From Candidatus Geohydrothermomicrobium daggyaiense (lineage in GTDB: Bacteria; Actinomycetota; Geothermincolia; Fen-727; JACVIW01), in assembly GCA_015711695.1 (NCBI GenBank), contig JACVIW010000001.1:1-31822 (forward strand): DNA of 31,822 nt, written 5' to 3'. Each line of letters opens with the position of its first letter. The first letter of the stretch is position 1. The translations under genes and the position numbers were made by a program. The notes under the pieces were generated by a model that did no database searches, was not told the DNA's origin, and worked only from the letters and a program-made list of their open reading frames with translations. Below are positions 1-7,414 of the stretch, one piece after another.

Positions 1-753
1 GTAAGATTTGTTGAAATGCTTTCAAGTATTGAGCCCGCATTGGACATATCGATGACGACGAACGGGGTGCTTTTGAGCGAATTTGCTGAAAGCCTTAAAG
101 CGGCTGGCTTAAGCAGGATAAACGTCAGCCTAGATGCACTCGATCCTGAGACTTACAGAAACATAACCAGAAGGGATGGGTCCGGAGAGGTCATGGATGG
201 CATATCCAGGGAGATTGAGATTGGGATGGATCCGGTGAAGGTAAATGTGGTGACGCTCAAAGGTATAAATGATGACATCAGGCCATTTGTAAGGCTTACC
301 TACGATCTTCCTGTGCACGTTAGATTTATTGAATACATGCCGCAATTCGGCAACGCGCATAAATTGATGTTTGTTTCAGGAGGGGAAATTATGGCGAAGA
401 TAAAAGCCTCTTTTAAGGTCGAGGATGCGGAGACGATTGAAGCCTGGGGACCAGCGAAGAGGCATTACAGAGCGAAAGGTGCCCTCGGGACATTCGCCCT
501 AATATCTCCCGTGAGCTCGCATTTTTGTCCCGATTGTAACAGGCTTCGCGTTTCATGTAGCGGCATACTCAGGGCGTGTCTCTTCGATAGGGATGGTTTC
601 AATCTGGGTTCACTATTGCGAAGCAGTGGAGATGTTGAGAGGGTAGCAGAAGTTTTAAGAATGCAGTTAGCCAGGAAAAGGGATAATTTCAGCAACACCC
701 CATTTTCGGACAAAAGTGATTTCACGGGTGGAATGTTTTCTATAGGCGGATAG
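1..753 (+). CDS. moaA: GTP 3',8-cyclase MoaA, 5'-truncated by window edge
   Basis: This is the C-terminal three quarters of MoaA, the radical-SAM enzyme that turns GTP into 3',8-cyclo-7,8-dihydro-GTP in the first step of molybdenum cofactor synthesis. The frame is open from the first base, so the N-terminal CX3CX2C SAM-cluster motif lies upstream of the window. What remains shows the family's C-terminal [4Fe-4S] cluster signature: CPDCNRLR followed by a third cysteine in LRACLF. The protein ends in GGMFSIGG, and the terminal Gly-Gly is a family hallmark needed for activity. The stop is TAG. moaC follows after about 50 bases, so the two are probably co-transcribed. Identification is firm; only the start is unknown. 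Confidence 0.95.
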   Translation, partial: VRFVEMLSSIEPALDISMTTNGVLLSEFAESLKAAGLSRINVSLDALDPETYRNITRRDGSGEVMDGISREIEIGMDPVKVNVVTLKGINDDIRPFVRLTYDLPVHVRFIEYMPQFGNAHKLMFVSGGEIMAKIKASFKVEDAETIEAWGPAKRHYRAKGALGTFALISPVSSHFCPDCNRLRVSCSGILRACLFDRDGFNLGSLLRSSGDVERVAEVLRMQLARKRDNFSNTPFSDKSDFTGGMFSIGG

Positions 754-802
754 TTCTTCAGAGGATTTTCAAAGAGGATTTGAGGGGATGGTGAAATAAA
801 GC

Positions 803-1324
803 GTGGATGAAAACAGGCAGGAATGCCCTGCGCTGACGCATATTGACGAAGAGGGCAGGGCAAAAATGGTTGACATAGGGGAAAAACCCCCGACAAGACG
901 CCAGGCGGTCGCTGAAGGGTTCGTGAAAATGAAGGGTTCGACACTCGACCTTATTGTCTCCGGAAAAATACCTAAAGGTGATGTCTTGCAGGTTGCTCGT
1001 ATCGCGGGTATCTGCGCCGCGAAAAAATCTCCGGAACTCATACCCCTTTGCCATCCCATTAGGATTGACTCCGTGTCCGTCGATTTCGAAGTATCCCGAA
1101 AGCGTTGTGCTATCCAGATAAGATCATGCGTGAAGGCTACGGACCGAACAGGCGTTGAGATAGAGGCTCTTACTGCCGTGCTCGTCGCCGCGCTAACTGT
1201 CTATGATATGTGCAAAGCGGTGGACAGGGAAATGGAAATCGAAAGCGTCAGATTGATATCAAAGTCTGGCGGTAGATCAGGAGAGTGGAAAAGGAAGGAG
1301 GATCAGGGGCTTGAGCGCTCCTGA
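803..1324 (+). CDS. moaC: Cyclic pyranopterin monophosphate synthase MoaC
   Basis: MoaC acts after MoaA and converts 3',8-cyclo-7,8-dihydro-GTP to cyclic pyranopterin monophosphate. The 173-residue protein carries the expected blocks: LTHIDEEGRAKMVDI near the N terminus (family form LTHxDxxGxAxMVDV), ELIPLCHPI in the middle, and TGVEIEALTAVLVAAL followed by YDMCKAVD, with the glycine-rich KSGGRSG near the C terminus. Length is slightly above the usual ~160 because of a short N-terminal extension. The start is GTG behind a loosely spaced GAGGGG. The TGA stop at 1322-1324 is useful evidence that TGA terminates normally in this genome. It is the second gene of the moa operon. Confidence 0.95.
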   Translation: MDENRQECPALTHIDEEGRAKMVDIGEKPPTRRQAVAEGFVKMKGSTLDLIVSGKIPKGDVLQVARIAGICAAKKSPELIPLCHPIRIDSVSVDFEVSRKRCAIQIRSCVKATDRTGVEIEALTAVLVAALTVYDMCKAVDREMEIESVRLISKSGGRSGEWKRKEDQGLERS

Positions 1325-1365
1325 TTGGTCCTGGTTCCTGGTTATTGGCCTAGGAGGTGCTAATT

Positions 1366-1818
1366 TTGGTTCAAAAAACAGGAAAGGTCATTTCAGTAAA
1401 CATATCTGAGAACACGGGCGAGAAAAAAAGAAACATAGGATTCTGCAGGGTTATTAAAGATTTTGGGCTGGATGGAGACGCTCATGCGGGATGTATGTTA
1501 AGGCAGGTTAGTCTGCTGGCTGTTGAGAGCATTGACAAAATCAGGCTTAAGGGACTTGATGTCTGGCCCGGTGATTTCGCCGAAAATATCACCACGCAGG
1601 GCATTGATCTCCTTTCCCTTCCCGTTGGCGCTAAGCTAGCCATCGGTTCAGGAGTGGTTCTTGAGATCAGTCAGATAGGGAAAGAGTGCGATGAGCCTTG
1701 CGCGATTTACTATCAGGCTGGTGATTGCGTGATGCCCAGGGAAGGGATCTTTGCACGGGTAATTGAAGGTGGAAGCATATCTGTAGGCGACGATGTGACC
1801 GTTTTATCTGAGCCATAA
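1366..1818 (+). CDS. MOSC domain protein of the molybdenum cofactor operon
   Basis: This is a stand-alone MOSC (molybdenum cofactor sulfurase C-terminal) domain of about 150 residues. It has the short-family signature GKECDEPCAIYYQAGDCVMPREG, visible as GKEC, PCAIY and GDCVMPREG, and an earlier GDAHAG block. MOSC domains are thought to bind molybdenum cofactor or carry sulfur; the exact reaction of this short type is not established. I start it at TTG 1366 because AGGAGGT at 1352-1358 sits seven bases ahead; the in-frame GTG at 1357 overlaps that ribosome binding site. Its position between moaC and moaB fits a role in late cofactor handling, for example maturation or delivery to a molybdoenzyme. 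That role is inferred from context. Confidence 0.85.
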   Translation: MVQKTGKVISVNISENTGEKKRNIGFCRVIKDFGLDGDAHAGCMLRQVSLLAVESIDKIRLKGLDVWPGDFAENITTQGIDLLSLPVGAKLAIGSGVVLEISQIGKECDEPCAIYYQAGDCVMPREGIFARVIEGGSISVGDDVTVLSEP

Positions 1819-1885
1819 TAAGAAGTGTCAAAAAACTAACCCTATTAAAGCTGCAGGTCAGATAATGTAAGTGAGGTGCGCTGAG

Positions 1886-2422
1886 TTGGAAAGATCTCAC
1901 CCAGGTTTTTCGCGAAGAGAGGAAAAGCGTTTCAAAGCTGCGGTTGTGACTATTTCAGATAGAAGTTATCGAGGAGAGAGAGTTGATTTGAGCGGTGATG
2001 TCGCATGCTCAATAATTGAGAATGCGGGGATAAGCGTTGTGAGAAGGGATGTAATCCCGGACGAATTTGAGACGATAAGGAGCGTTCTTATCGAACTCTG
2101 TGAACAGGGAGTTGAGCTGATCGTAACAACAGGGGGGACCGGTCTATCACCAAGGGATGTAACACCGGAGGCAACGCTTGATATTCTGGAAAGGGAGATA
2201 CCGGGGATGGCGGAGGCAATGAGAGCGGAAAGTCTTAAGATCTCCCCACACGCGATGATATCCAGGGCTGTCTGTGGGATGAGGGGCAAAACAATTATCG
2301 TGAATTTACCGGGCAGTCCCAAAGCGGTCAAGGATTGCCTTGAGATAGTCATGAAGGCAATTCCTCATGCTCTTGAGGTTGCCTCCGGTCAGGTTACTGA
2401 TTGTGTTAGGGAACAGATTTGA
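1886..2422 (+). CDS. moaB: MoaB/Mog family molybdopterin adenylyltransferase
   Basis: A MoaB/Mog/MogA-type protein that adenylylates molybdopterin to activate it for metal insertion. It has the opening strand AAVVTISD, the nucleotide and pterin-binding loop TTGGTGLSPRDVTPEAT, and the conserved NLPGSPKAV near the C terminus. The length of about 178 residues is normal for the family, and no MoeA domain is fused. The TTG at 1886 is preferred: GAGGTG at 1873-1878 is seven bases upstream, and it lies inside the sequence that would be coding if the in-frame GTG at 1871 were used. It is the last recognisable gene of the moa operon; moaD, moaE and moeA are not in the window. Confidence 0.92.
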   Translation: MERSHPGFSRREEKRFKAAVVTISDRSYRGERVDLSGDVACSIIENAGISVVRRDVIPDEFETIRSVLIELCEQGVELIVTTGGTGLSPRDVTPEATLDILEREIPGMAEAMRAESLKISPHAMISRAVCGMRGKTIIVNLPGSPKAVKDCLEIVMKAIPHALEVASGQVTDCVREQI

Positions 2423-2499
2423 CTTCCAATATTCCAATAATTTGATTACGCGGCTATCCTGTTGACTGAGGCTGCCTCGCTGGTTGATAATCTTATGCT

Positions 2500-3000
2500 A
2501 TGGAAGATAGTGAGAAATCTATAGGCGACAGACTTGCAGAAAGGCTCGTAAGGGTAATCGAAAGCCGGGCGGACGAAATCGCTAAGGTGTGGTATCGCGA
2601 CGCCAAGGAATCAATTTACCTTCCAAACATAAAGAAAATCCCCGAGGACCAGGCATTAAAAATCGCCACGTCTGTTTATAAGAAACTCAGTTACTGGCTT
2701 TTGCCCTCGAGCGACAAAGAAATAAGAAGGGTTTATGAAAGATTTGGCGCAGCAATGTACCGCCGCGGTTTCAGAATGGAAGAAGTGGTGATGATTCTCG
2801 TCCTGGTGAAGAGATACCTGTGGCTTCATCTTCTGGAAGAGGGTCTTATGACAACAAATCTCGACCTTTACCAGGCGCTCGATCTCAACAACAAGGTCGT
2901 TCTTTACTTTGATAGGGCGATTTATTTTTCACTTGTTGGTTACAAAGAAGCGCGCAACAAAAGCCTTGAGGCCACCTCAACCCCACCCCCGGGAAAGTGA
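2500..3000 (+). CDS. RsbRD N-terminal-like sensor domain protein
   Basis: A 166-residue, mostly helical protein without signal peptide or membrane segment. The pattern resembles the RsbRD_N family: an opening LAERLVRVIESRADEIAKVW, then LSYWLLP, then YERFGAAMYRRGF and a long helix with VKRYLWLHLLEEG. In RsbR-type proteins and in some histidine kinases this domain is the N-terminal sensory module, but here it stands alone with no STAS or kinase domain. The protein ends in a short Pro/Thr-rich tail. The assignment is from remembered family pattern and has not been tested by a profile search. No strong ribosome binding site precedes the ATG. It lies 77 bases after moaB and 46 bases before the phosphatase, so it may be the tail of the moa operon. 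Confidence 0.6.
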   Translation: MEDSEKSIGDRLAERLVRVIESRADEIAKVWYRDAKESIYLPNIKKIPEDQALKIATSVYKKLSYWLLPSSDKEIRRVYERFGAAMYRRGFRMEEVVMILVLVKRYLWLHLLEEGLMTTNLDLYQALDLNNKVVLYFDRAIYFSLVGYKEARNKSLEATSTPPPGK

Positions 3001-3046
3001 CAGGTTTTGAAATTCGTTTTCTTATATCAAGCATCAGGAAGTGGGT

Positions 3047-3664
3047 ATGGGCGAAATCACACGTGTATACATTGTCCGTCACGGTGAGACAGACCTTAAC
3101 AAAGAGAAAAGATTCAGGGGGCTCACTGATATTTCGTTAAACGAAAAAGGAAGGCTCGAGGCAAGGAATGCAGCCTCGCTGATATCGAATGACCCCGCGG
3201 CTATACATACAAGCCCACTTAAGAGAGCGGTTGAGACCGCAAAAATAATAGGAGGGATAAAAAACTGCGAAGTGTTCATAGACCGTTCCTTCACCGATAT
3301 TAACTACGGGGATTGGCAGGGACTGACGGTTATGGAAGTCGAAGAACGCTTCGGCAAAGATTCTATAACGAAGTGGCTGGAAGATCCGGGGCGGTTTCGT
3401 TTCCCCGCTGGCGAGAGCATGGAGGAAGTTCGGGAAAGACTGAGACCGGGTTTTGAAAAACTTGTCTCCATGTATTCGGGAAAATCCGTAGTCGTTGTTA
3501 CACATATGGCAGTAATCAAGGTTTCTTTTCTGGTTCTACTTGGACTTGATTTCCGCTGGTTCTGGAAGATAGATATAGACAACGGATCAGTAAGCCTGTT
3601 TTCGCACCACGGCGATGCAGGTTTCGTTCTTAACTGGTGGAATCGCCTTCCCTTTGCGCCTTGA
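3047..3664 (+). CDS. Histidine phosphatase family protein (PGM/CobC-like)
   Basis: This belongs to the phosphoglycerate mutase-like histidine phosphatase superfamily. The catalytic RHGET motif is near residues 12-16, followed by the usual GLTDISLNEKGR, then SPLKRAVETA, DINYGDWQG, and the second catalytic histidine in VVTHMAVIK. Length (about 205 residues) and the motifs fit alpha-ribazole-5'-phosphate phosphatase/broad-specificity phosphatases better than a true glycolytic mutase, but the substrate cannot be read from sequence. I prefer the ATG at 3047, which has AGGA at 3036-3039 seven bases upstream, over the in-frame GTG at 3041. No cobalamin genes are adjacent. Confidence 0.85.
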   Translation: MGEITRVYIVRHGETDLNKEKRFRGLTDISLNEKGRLEARNAASLISNDPAAIHTSPLKRAVETAKIIGGIKNCEVFIDRSFTDINYGDWQGLTVMEVEERFGKDSITKWLEDPGRFRFPAGESMEEVRERLRPGFEKLVSMYSGKSVVVVTHMAVIKVSFLVLLGLDFRWFWKIDIDNGSVSLFSHHGDAGFVLNWWNRLPFAP

Positions 3665-4616
3665 GTAAAAGATTTTCCTGAAAGAGCATCCGAAATGGAA
3701 GACTTTTCTTCTTTTTCCTATCGCGAGGAGAAGAGCGCATCAAAGGCGTTCATCCTGTTGTCGCGTTTCTGGCCAGTCTGTTGATCGCGACTACCTCCAT
3801 TTTCTCTCGCTTCATGAGATTCGGTAGATTCATGCCGGTCTGACGGTGTTTTCCGAATATGCAACTCCTTAAGAGAAGCCCGAAAATCAATCAATGATTT
3901 TCACTGTGGATGCAAAAAGGATATACGCTTGCTGCATAATGAAGGCGTTAGAAGATATTCCGCTTAAGGTCGCCCGGGAATACGGTGGGAGAAGGATATT
4001 CGCACAGCGTGTCGTTTTGCTGATATATTGAAACGCTTGACAGGAGGAGCTTTTCCACTCAAGGCGCCGGTTTGCTCATGTATTGAAATGCCCGCTTCGG
4101 GATGGAATCGGGGAGCCTGCAGCGTGCGTCTGGAGGTGGGAGAAAGAATAGTTCAAACTAACGCTTTCTCCATCTCTGCCTCCTGCGAGTCAAAAAATAC
4201 CCCAGGCGATATGGTGACATAGAAGGATGATTCTACGGTTATTGTTTTTATTATCCCGATGGATGGACGCCAATCGAACACTCAGGGCATAGCATAAGTC
4301 TACCGGCGCAATTTCACAGGAGAAAACGACCTACCCCGCGAGATTTGTGGTTTACAGAGCAGAGTTAAGGGATGCGAACGCAGTGTTTCTTAACGAGATT
4401 TTCAAAAGGGACGAACGTAAGAGTAGGGGTTTTTATGTTCGGCTGAAAAAAGGGGCAGCGCTTCCAGGATGTTCGAATAGGAGAATTCACGTGAAGGAAA
4501 GGCCCTTAGACTGAAAACGCTTCAGATTTTTCCCAAGAGATCGGGGGAGTCGCGGGAATAAATTGCCATTTGGCTGTGGGTGGAATTCAATAGTAATAGA
4601 ATTGTTTTTGAAAGGA
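3665..4616. other. Gene-poor gap, possibly decayed coding sequence
   Basis: About 950 bases between converging transcription units with no gene I can support. Short open stretches occur in different + frames: one beginning with ATG at 3695, an overlapping hydrophobic stretch ending near 3843, 4028-4222 (64 codons), and a start-less stretch of roughly 70 codons ending near 4514 that is rich in Arg, Lys and Phe. Codon choice in the last two resembles neighbouring genes, which would fit a frameshifted remnant. I recognise no family, and chance open frames are equally possible. No tRNA, IS end or clear terminator was seen. Confidence 0.4.
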
Positions 4617-5861
4617 TTATGAGTTCAAACCGCTATCCCCGGTAAAGTGGTTTTTTTCAATGCGGTTGATCCAAAGCAAGGGGGTTCTTATTTCTTTCAT
4701 ATCAGGGAGGTATGCCGCTCCCTTCCACACTAAATTCATGAAATCTATTCCTTTTCTTTTAACCACATCTTCGACAAATTTCTGCCCGAGCCTGTATTGC
4801 TCAAGTTTAAGGTTAATCCCAATCAACCTCTGGAAAAATCGTTCGGCGCTGCTTTTCATCTGCTTCCTTTTTTCAAAACGCTCTTTCATCATCTGGTAAG
4901 TGGAAAGCATCTCTTTTCCAACGTTATCCATGACGTGGTTTGAGTAACCCTCAAGCAGGCACATTGTTGCGTGAAGTTTCGCAAGGTATTTTCTCTGTTC
5001 GGGAGTGGTGAATATTGAGATAACGCTGCCGGAAAAATAAACGTCTTCGTCTGTAACCCCTGATTGCCGTACGCTTCTGAACGCTTCGATGCCTGAGGGG
5101 ATCTTGATGTTTATGTTTTGCAGATAATCTTGAAGCGTTGAAAAGAGGTAATCTTTGAGCCAGGAATTTGAATGAAATTCAAACGAATGCGTTACCTCGT
5201 GCAGGGTTATCCACTGCCTGAACTCTCTGGGATCGAGGGACATCTGGCTTTGAATTCGCATCACGTTTGGTTCAACCACATATAGCCTTGTTCCTCTTTC
5301 AGGTTCCGGCAAAGAAAGATCGAACTGCCCCAGAACGTTTCTCGCAAGATACCCAATTATGATCCCGATCTGGATTGTTAAAAGGGTATGTCCAATTTTT
5401 TCGCCCGCCTTGTCCCTGTAACCAGTTTTTTCAACGTAATCGAGGTATTTTTCGGATAAAGGTTCGAAGAGGTATCGGAATGATGGGATATTTGCCTCAA
5501 TCCATTCTTTCTGTGAAAATACTTCGATTTTTTCGGGAAGATTTTCTGCGTTGAGCCCGGTGTATTCCCTTACTTTTCTTTCAGCCGTTTCAAGCATTAT
5601 CTGGTACTGCTCGATCATAGGCGCAGAAAGTTCAGGTGGTTTCCACTTCTGGATGTTTAGGGTGGCAATTGCTATATCTCGAACCTGGTCCCAGTTTATT
5701 ACCTCATCTGAAGGGTGGCGGATAACGTTACGTATCTGCCTGCCGAGAGGAGTATAAGAGGCGATTCTTCTCGCAAGGGAGTCCAGACCTTCAAAGATAA
5801 TTTCAAGCAGGCTTTTTGGTGGTTCGAACCGATTCCCTTTATCACCAGTTGCGAGAGCCAT
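4617..5861 (-). CDS. Zincin_2/DUF2342 family metalloprotease-like protein
   Basis: A 414-residue putative zinc-dependent hydrolase of the DUF2342/zincin_2 family, best known from actinobacteria, where some members accompany coenzyme F420 genes. The metal motif HEVTH is at residues 221-225, within WITLHEVTHSFEF. The family blocks ARNVLGQFD (173-181) and LLEGYSNHVMD (in the C-terminal half) are present; the latter probably supplies the third zinc ligand. There is no signal peptide, so it is probably cytoplasmic. The substrate is unknown. The ATG directly follows the stop codon of the upstream hexulose-phosphate synthase fusion (TAA then ATG), so translation of the two is very likely coupled. 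Confidence 0.82.
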   Translation of the reverse strand: MALATGDKGNRFEPPKSLLEIIFEGLDSLARRIASYTPLGRQIRNVIRHPSDEVINWDQVRDIAIATLNIQKWKPPELSAPMIEQYQIMLETAERKVREYTGLNAENLPEKIEVFSQKEWIEANIPSFRYLFEPLSEKYLDYVEKTGYRDKAGEKIGHTLLTIQIGIIIGYLARNVLGQFDLSLPEPERGTRLYVVEPNVMRIQSQMSLDPREFRQWITLHEVTHSFEFHSNSWLKDYLFSTLQDYLQNINIKIPSGIEAFRSVRQSGVTDEDVYFSGSVISIFTTPEQRKYLAKLHATMCLLEGYSNHVMDNVGKEMLSTYQMMKERFEKRKQMKSSAERFFQRLIGINLKLEQYRLGQKFVEDVVKRKGIDFMNLVWKGAAYLPDMKEIRTPLLWINRIEKNHFTGDSGLNS

Positions 5862-7151
5862 TTATTTCTTCTTTTCCCATTTCTCCAGATAGGCGACCTG
5901 ACTCAAAGTCCTTCCTTTGGAAATCTCACCTCTGAGCCTGTTTTCCTTTTCTAGAACATCCATCGCCCTGTTCGCGAACTCCGCCGCTTTTGCCCTGGGG
6001 ATTATCACCACCCCATCATCGTCACCCACAGCCCAGTCCCCGGGATGGATCCTCACGTCGCCTATTTTTATCGGGACGTTGATCTCACCAAAACCTTTTG
6101 GTTCGCCGGCGGTTGGCATTATCAATCTTGCCCAGACCGGGAATTTAAGCTTTTTGATTTCGGGTGTGTCGCGTACGGCTCCGTCTATGACTACCCCCGA
6201 GAGTTTTTTCTGGACTGCCGAATGGGTCGCGAGTTCACCCCACATTGCAGGTCCTTTTCCTCCGGCATCTATTACAAGAACTTCCCCTTCCTTCGCGACA
6301 TCGATAGCTTCTACCGGTTTTGCCCAGTCACCGGGATATGTTCGCACGGTAACTACCGGTCCTACCATTTTCAAACCTTCCATTACCGGCATCAATCCTT
6401 CGAGTTCTCCGGTTCTATGCATAGCGTCTGAAATATTCGGCGTCGATACGAGGGAAAGGGCTTCCCTAATGTTGCTATCTGTCACCCTCTTGTATAAAAC
6501 GGTTTCGACAGGCACGCCTGACAGCATGGCTCTCTTGATTTCTTCTGCTGCTTTTCTTGCGTCCGCCGATTTGATGATTGCGCCCCCGACTATGATGATG
6601 CTTGCTCCTCTTGAAACAGCTTTAGCGGCGGTTTCAGAGTTGATACCCCCCGCACAGGCGACAGGAATACTGACCGCTTTGGAGACTTTTTCGAGAACAT
6701 CGAACGGGTCGCCGCCAGTCATCTGAACGTCTATTGCGGTGTGGACAGCTATGTAGTTCGCACCCGCTTTCTCGGCAGCTATGGCACGCTCAACCGGATT
6801 CTTAACCTCTATCAAGTCAACGACTATTTCCGCCCCGTAGTTGTTGGCAGCGTCAACACATTCTGCTATTGTCGCGTCGGAGGATGCTCCGAGAACATCT
6901 ATGATATTTGCGCCCGCTTTAGCAGCGCATTCCACTTCTGTTCTGCCAGCGTCTATTGTCTTCATATCAGCGATAATCTTATGGTTGGGGAACTGTTCGC
7001 GGAAGGCTCTGACAGCGTTCAATCCCTCGCTCTTGATGAGCGGGGTACCAACTTCTATCCAGTCAGCGCCGCCTTCCAGAGCTTCCCTGCAAACTTCAAT
7101 TGCTCTCTCAAGGTCAACAAAATCAAGCGCGACCTGAAGTATCGGCTCCAA
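5862..7151 (-). CDS. 3-hexulose-6-phosphate synthase fused to RraA-like domain
   Basis: A two-domain protein of 429 residues. Residues 1-210 are a 3-hexulose-6-phosphate synthase of the OMP decarboxylase fold, with the catalytic DMKTID at 62-67 and phosphate-binding CAGGI and VGGAI strands. It condenses formaldehyde with ribulose 5-phosphate, or runs in reverse to make ribulose 5-phosphate from hexulose phosphate. Residues about 225-429 are an RraA/HMG-aldolase-like domain with GGKGPAMWGE and VVIDGAVRD (R327, D328), the metal and oxyanion motif. Similar fusions are annotated in archaea and some bacteria. The start is TTG, with a run of six G on the coding strand six bases upstream. No 6-phospho-3-hexuloisomerase lies in the window. 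Confidence 0.9.
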   Translation of the reverse strand: MEPILQVALDFVDLERAIEVCREALEGGADWIEVGTPLIKSEGLNAVRAFREQFPNHKIIADMKTIDAGRTEVECAAKAGANIIDVLGASSDATIAECVDAANNYGAEIVVDLIEVKNPVERAIAAEKAGANYIAVHTAIDVQMTGGDPFDVLEKVSKAVSIPVACAGGINSETAAKAVSRGASIIIVGGAIIKSADARKAAEEIKRAMLSGVPVETVLYKRVTDSNIREALSLVSTPNISDAMHRTGELEGLMPVMEGLKMVGPVVTVRTYPGDWAKPVEAIDVAKEGEVLVIDAGGKGPAMWGELATHSAVQKKLSGVVIDGAVRDTPEIKKLKFPVWARLIMPTAGEPKGFGEINVPIKIGDVRIHPGDWAVGDDDGVVIIPRAKAAEFANRAMDVLEKENRLRGEISKGRTLSQVAYLEKWEKKK

Positions 7152-7414
7152 GTCAGACCCCCCTTCCGGTCAGGCGAAACTAAGTATAACACAGGGCTTA
7201 TATCGGTGTTCCACTGTTTTCTTTATCTCTATGCGTCGCGTTTATAAGTCACTAATAAAGGCTTTTCCATTGTTCTGAAGGACTCTCAAAAACCACTGAA
7301 TCCATATGAGCAGTTATGTTAAACTCTTTTTGTCGAGATAACTCTGATTTCTTATTTTTTGAGGGATAAGGGGTATACTTTTAGTTTCTTTCGATAGGGT
7401 TTAAGGGAACAGAC
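7152..7414. promoter_or_regulatory. Divergent promoter region between HPS-RraA and hom
   Basis: This 263-bp interval separates two outward-facing transcription units, so it must hold promoters for both. A perfect TATACT -10 candidate for hom lies at 7374-7379, about 35 bases ahead of its ATG. A TATACT -10 candidate on the - strand (7183-7188) serves the HPS-RraA gene. Neither has a convincing -35 hexamer at 17 bases, so both are tentative. I saw no threonine-attenuator peptide or T-box-like structure. Confidence 0.4.

Noticed and set aside
5917..6726. 269-codon open frame on the + strand opposite HPS-RraA
   Set aside because: Shadow of the - strand gene, whose two domains and catalytic motifs are clear. 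The + translation is Ser/Pro/Thr-rich without any family pattern.
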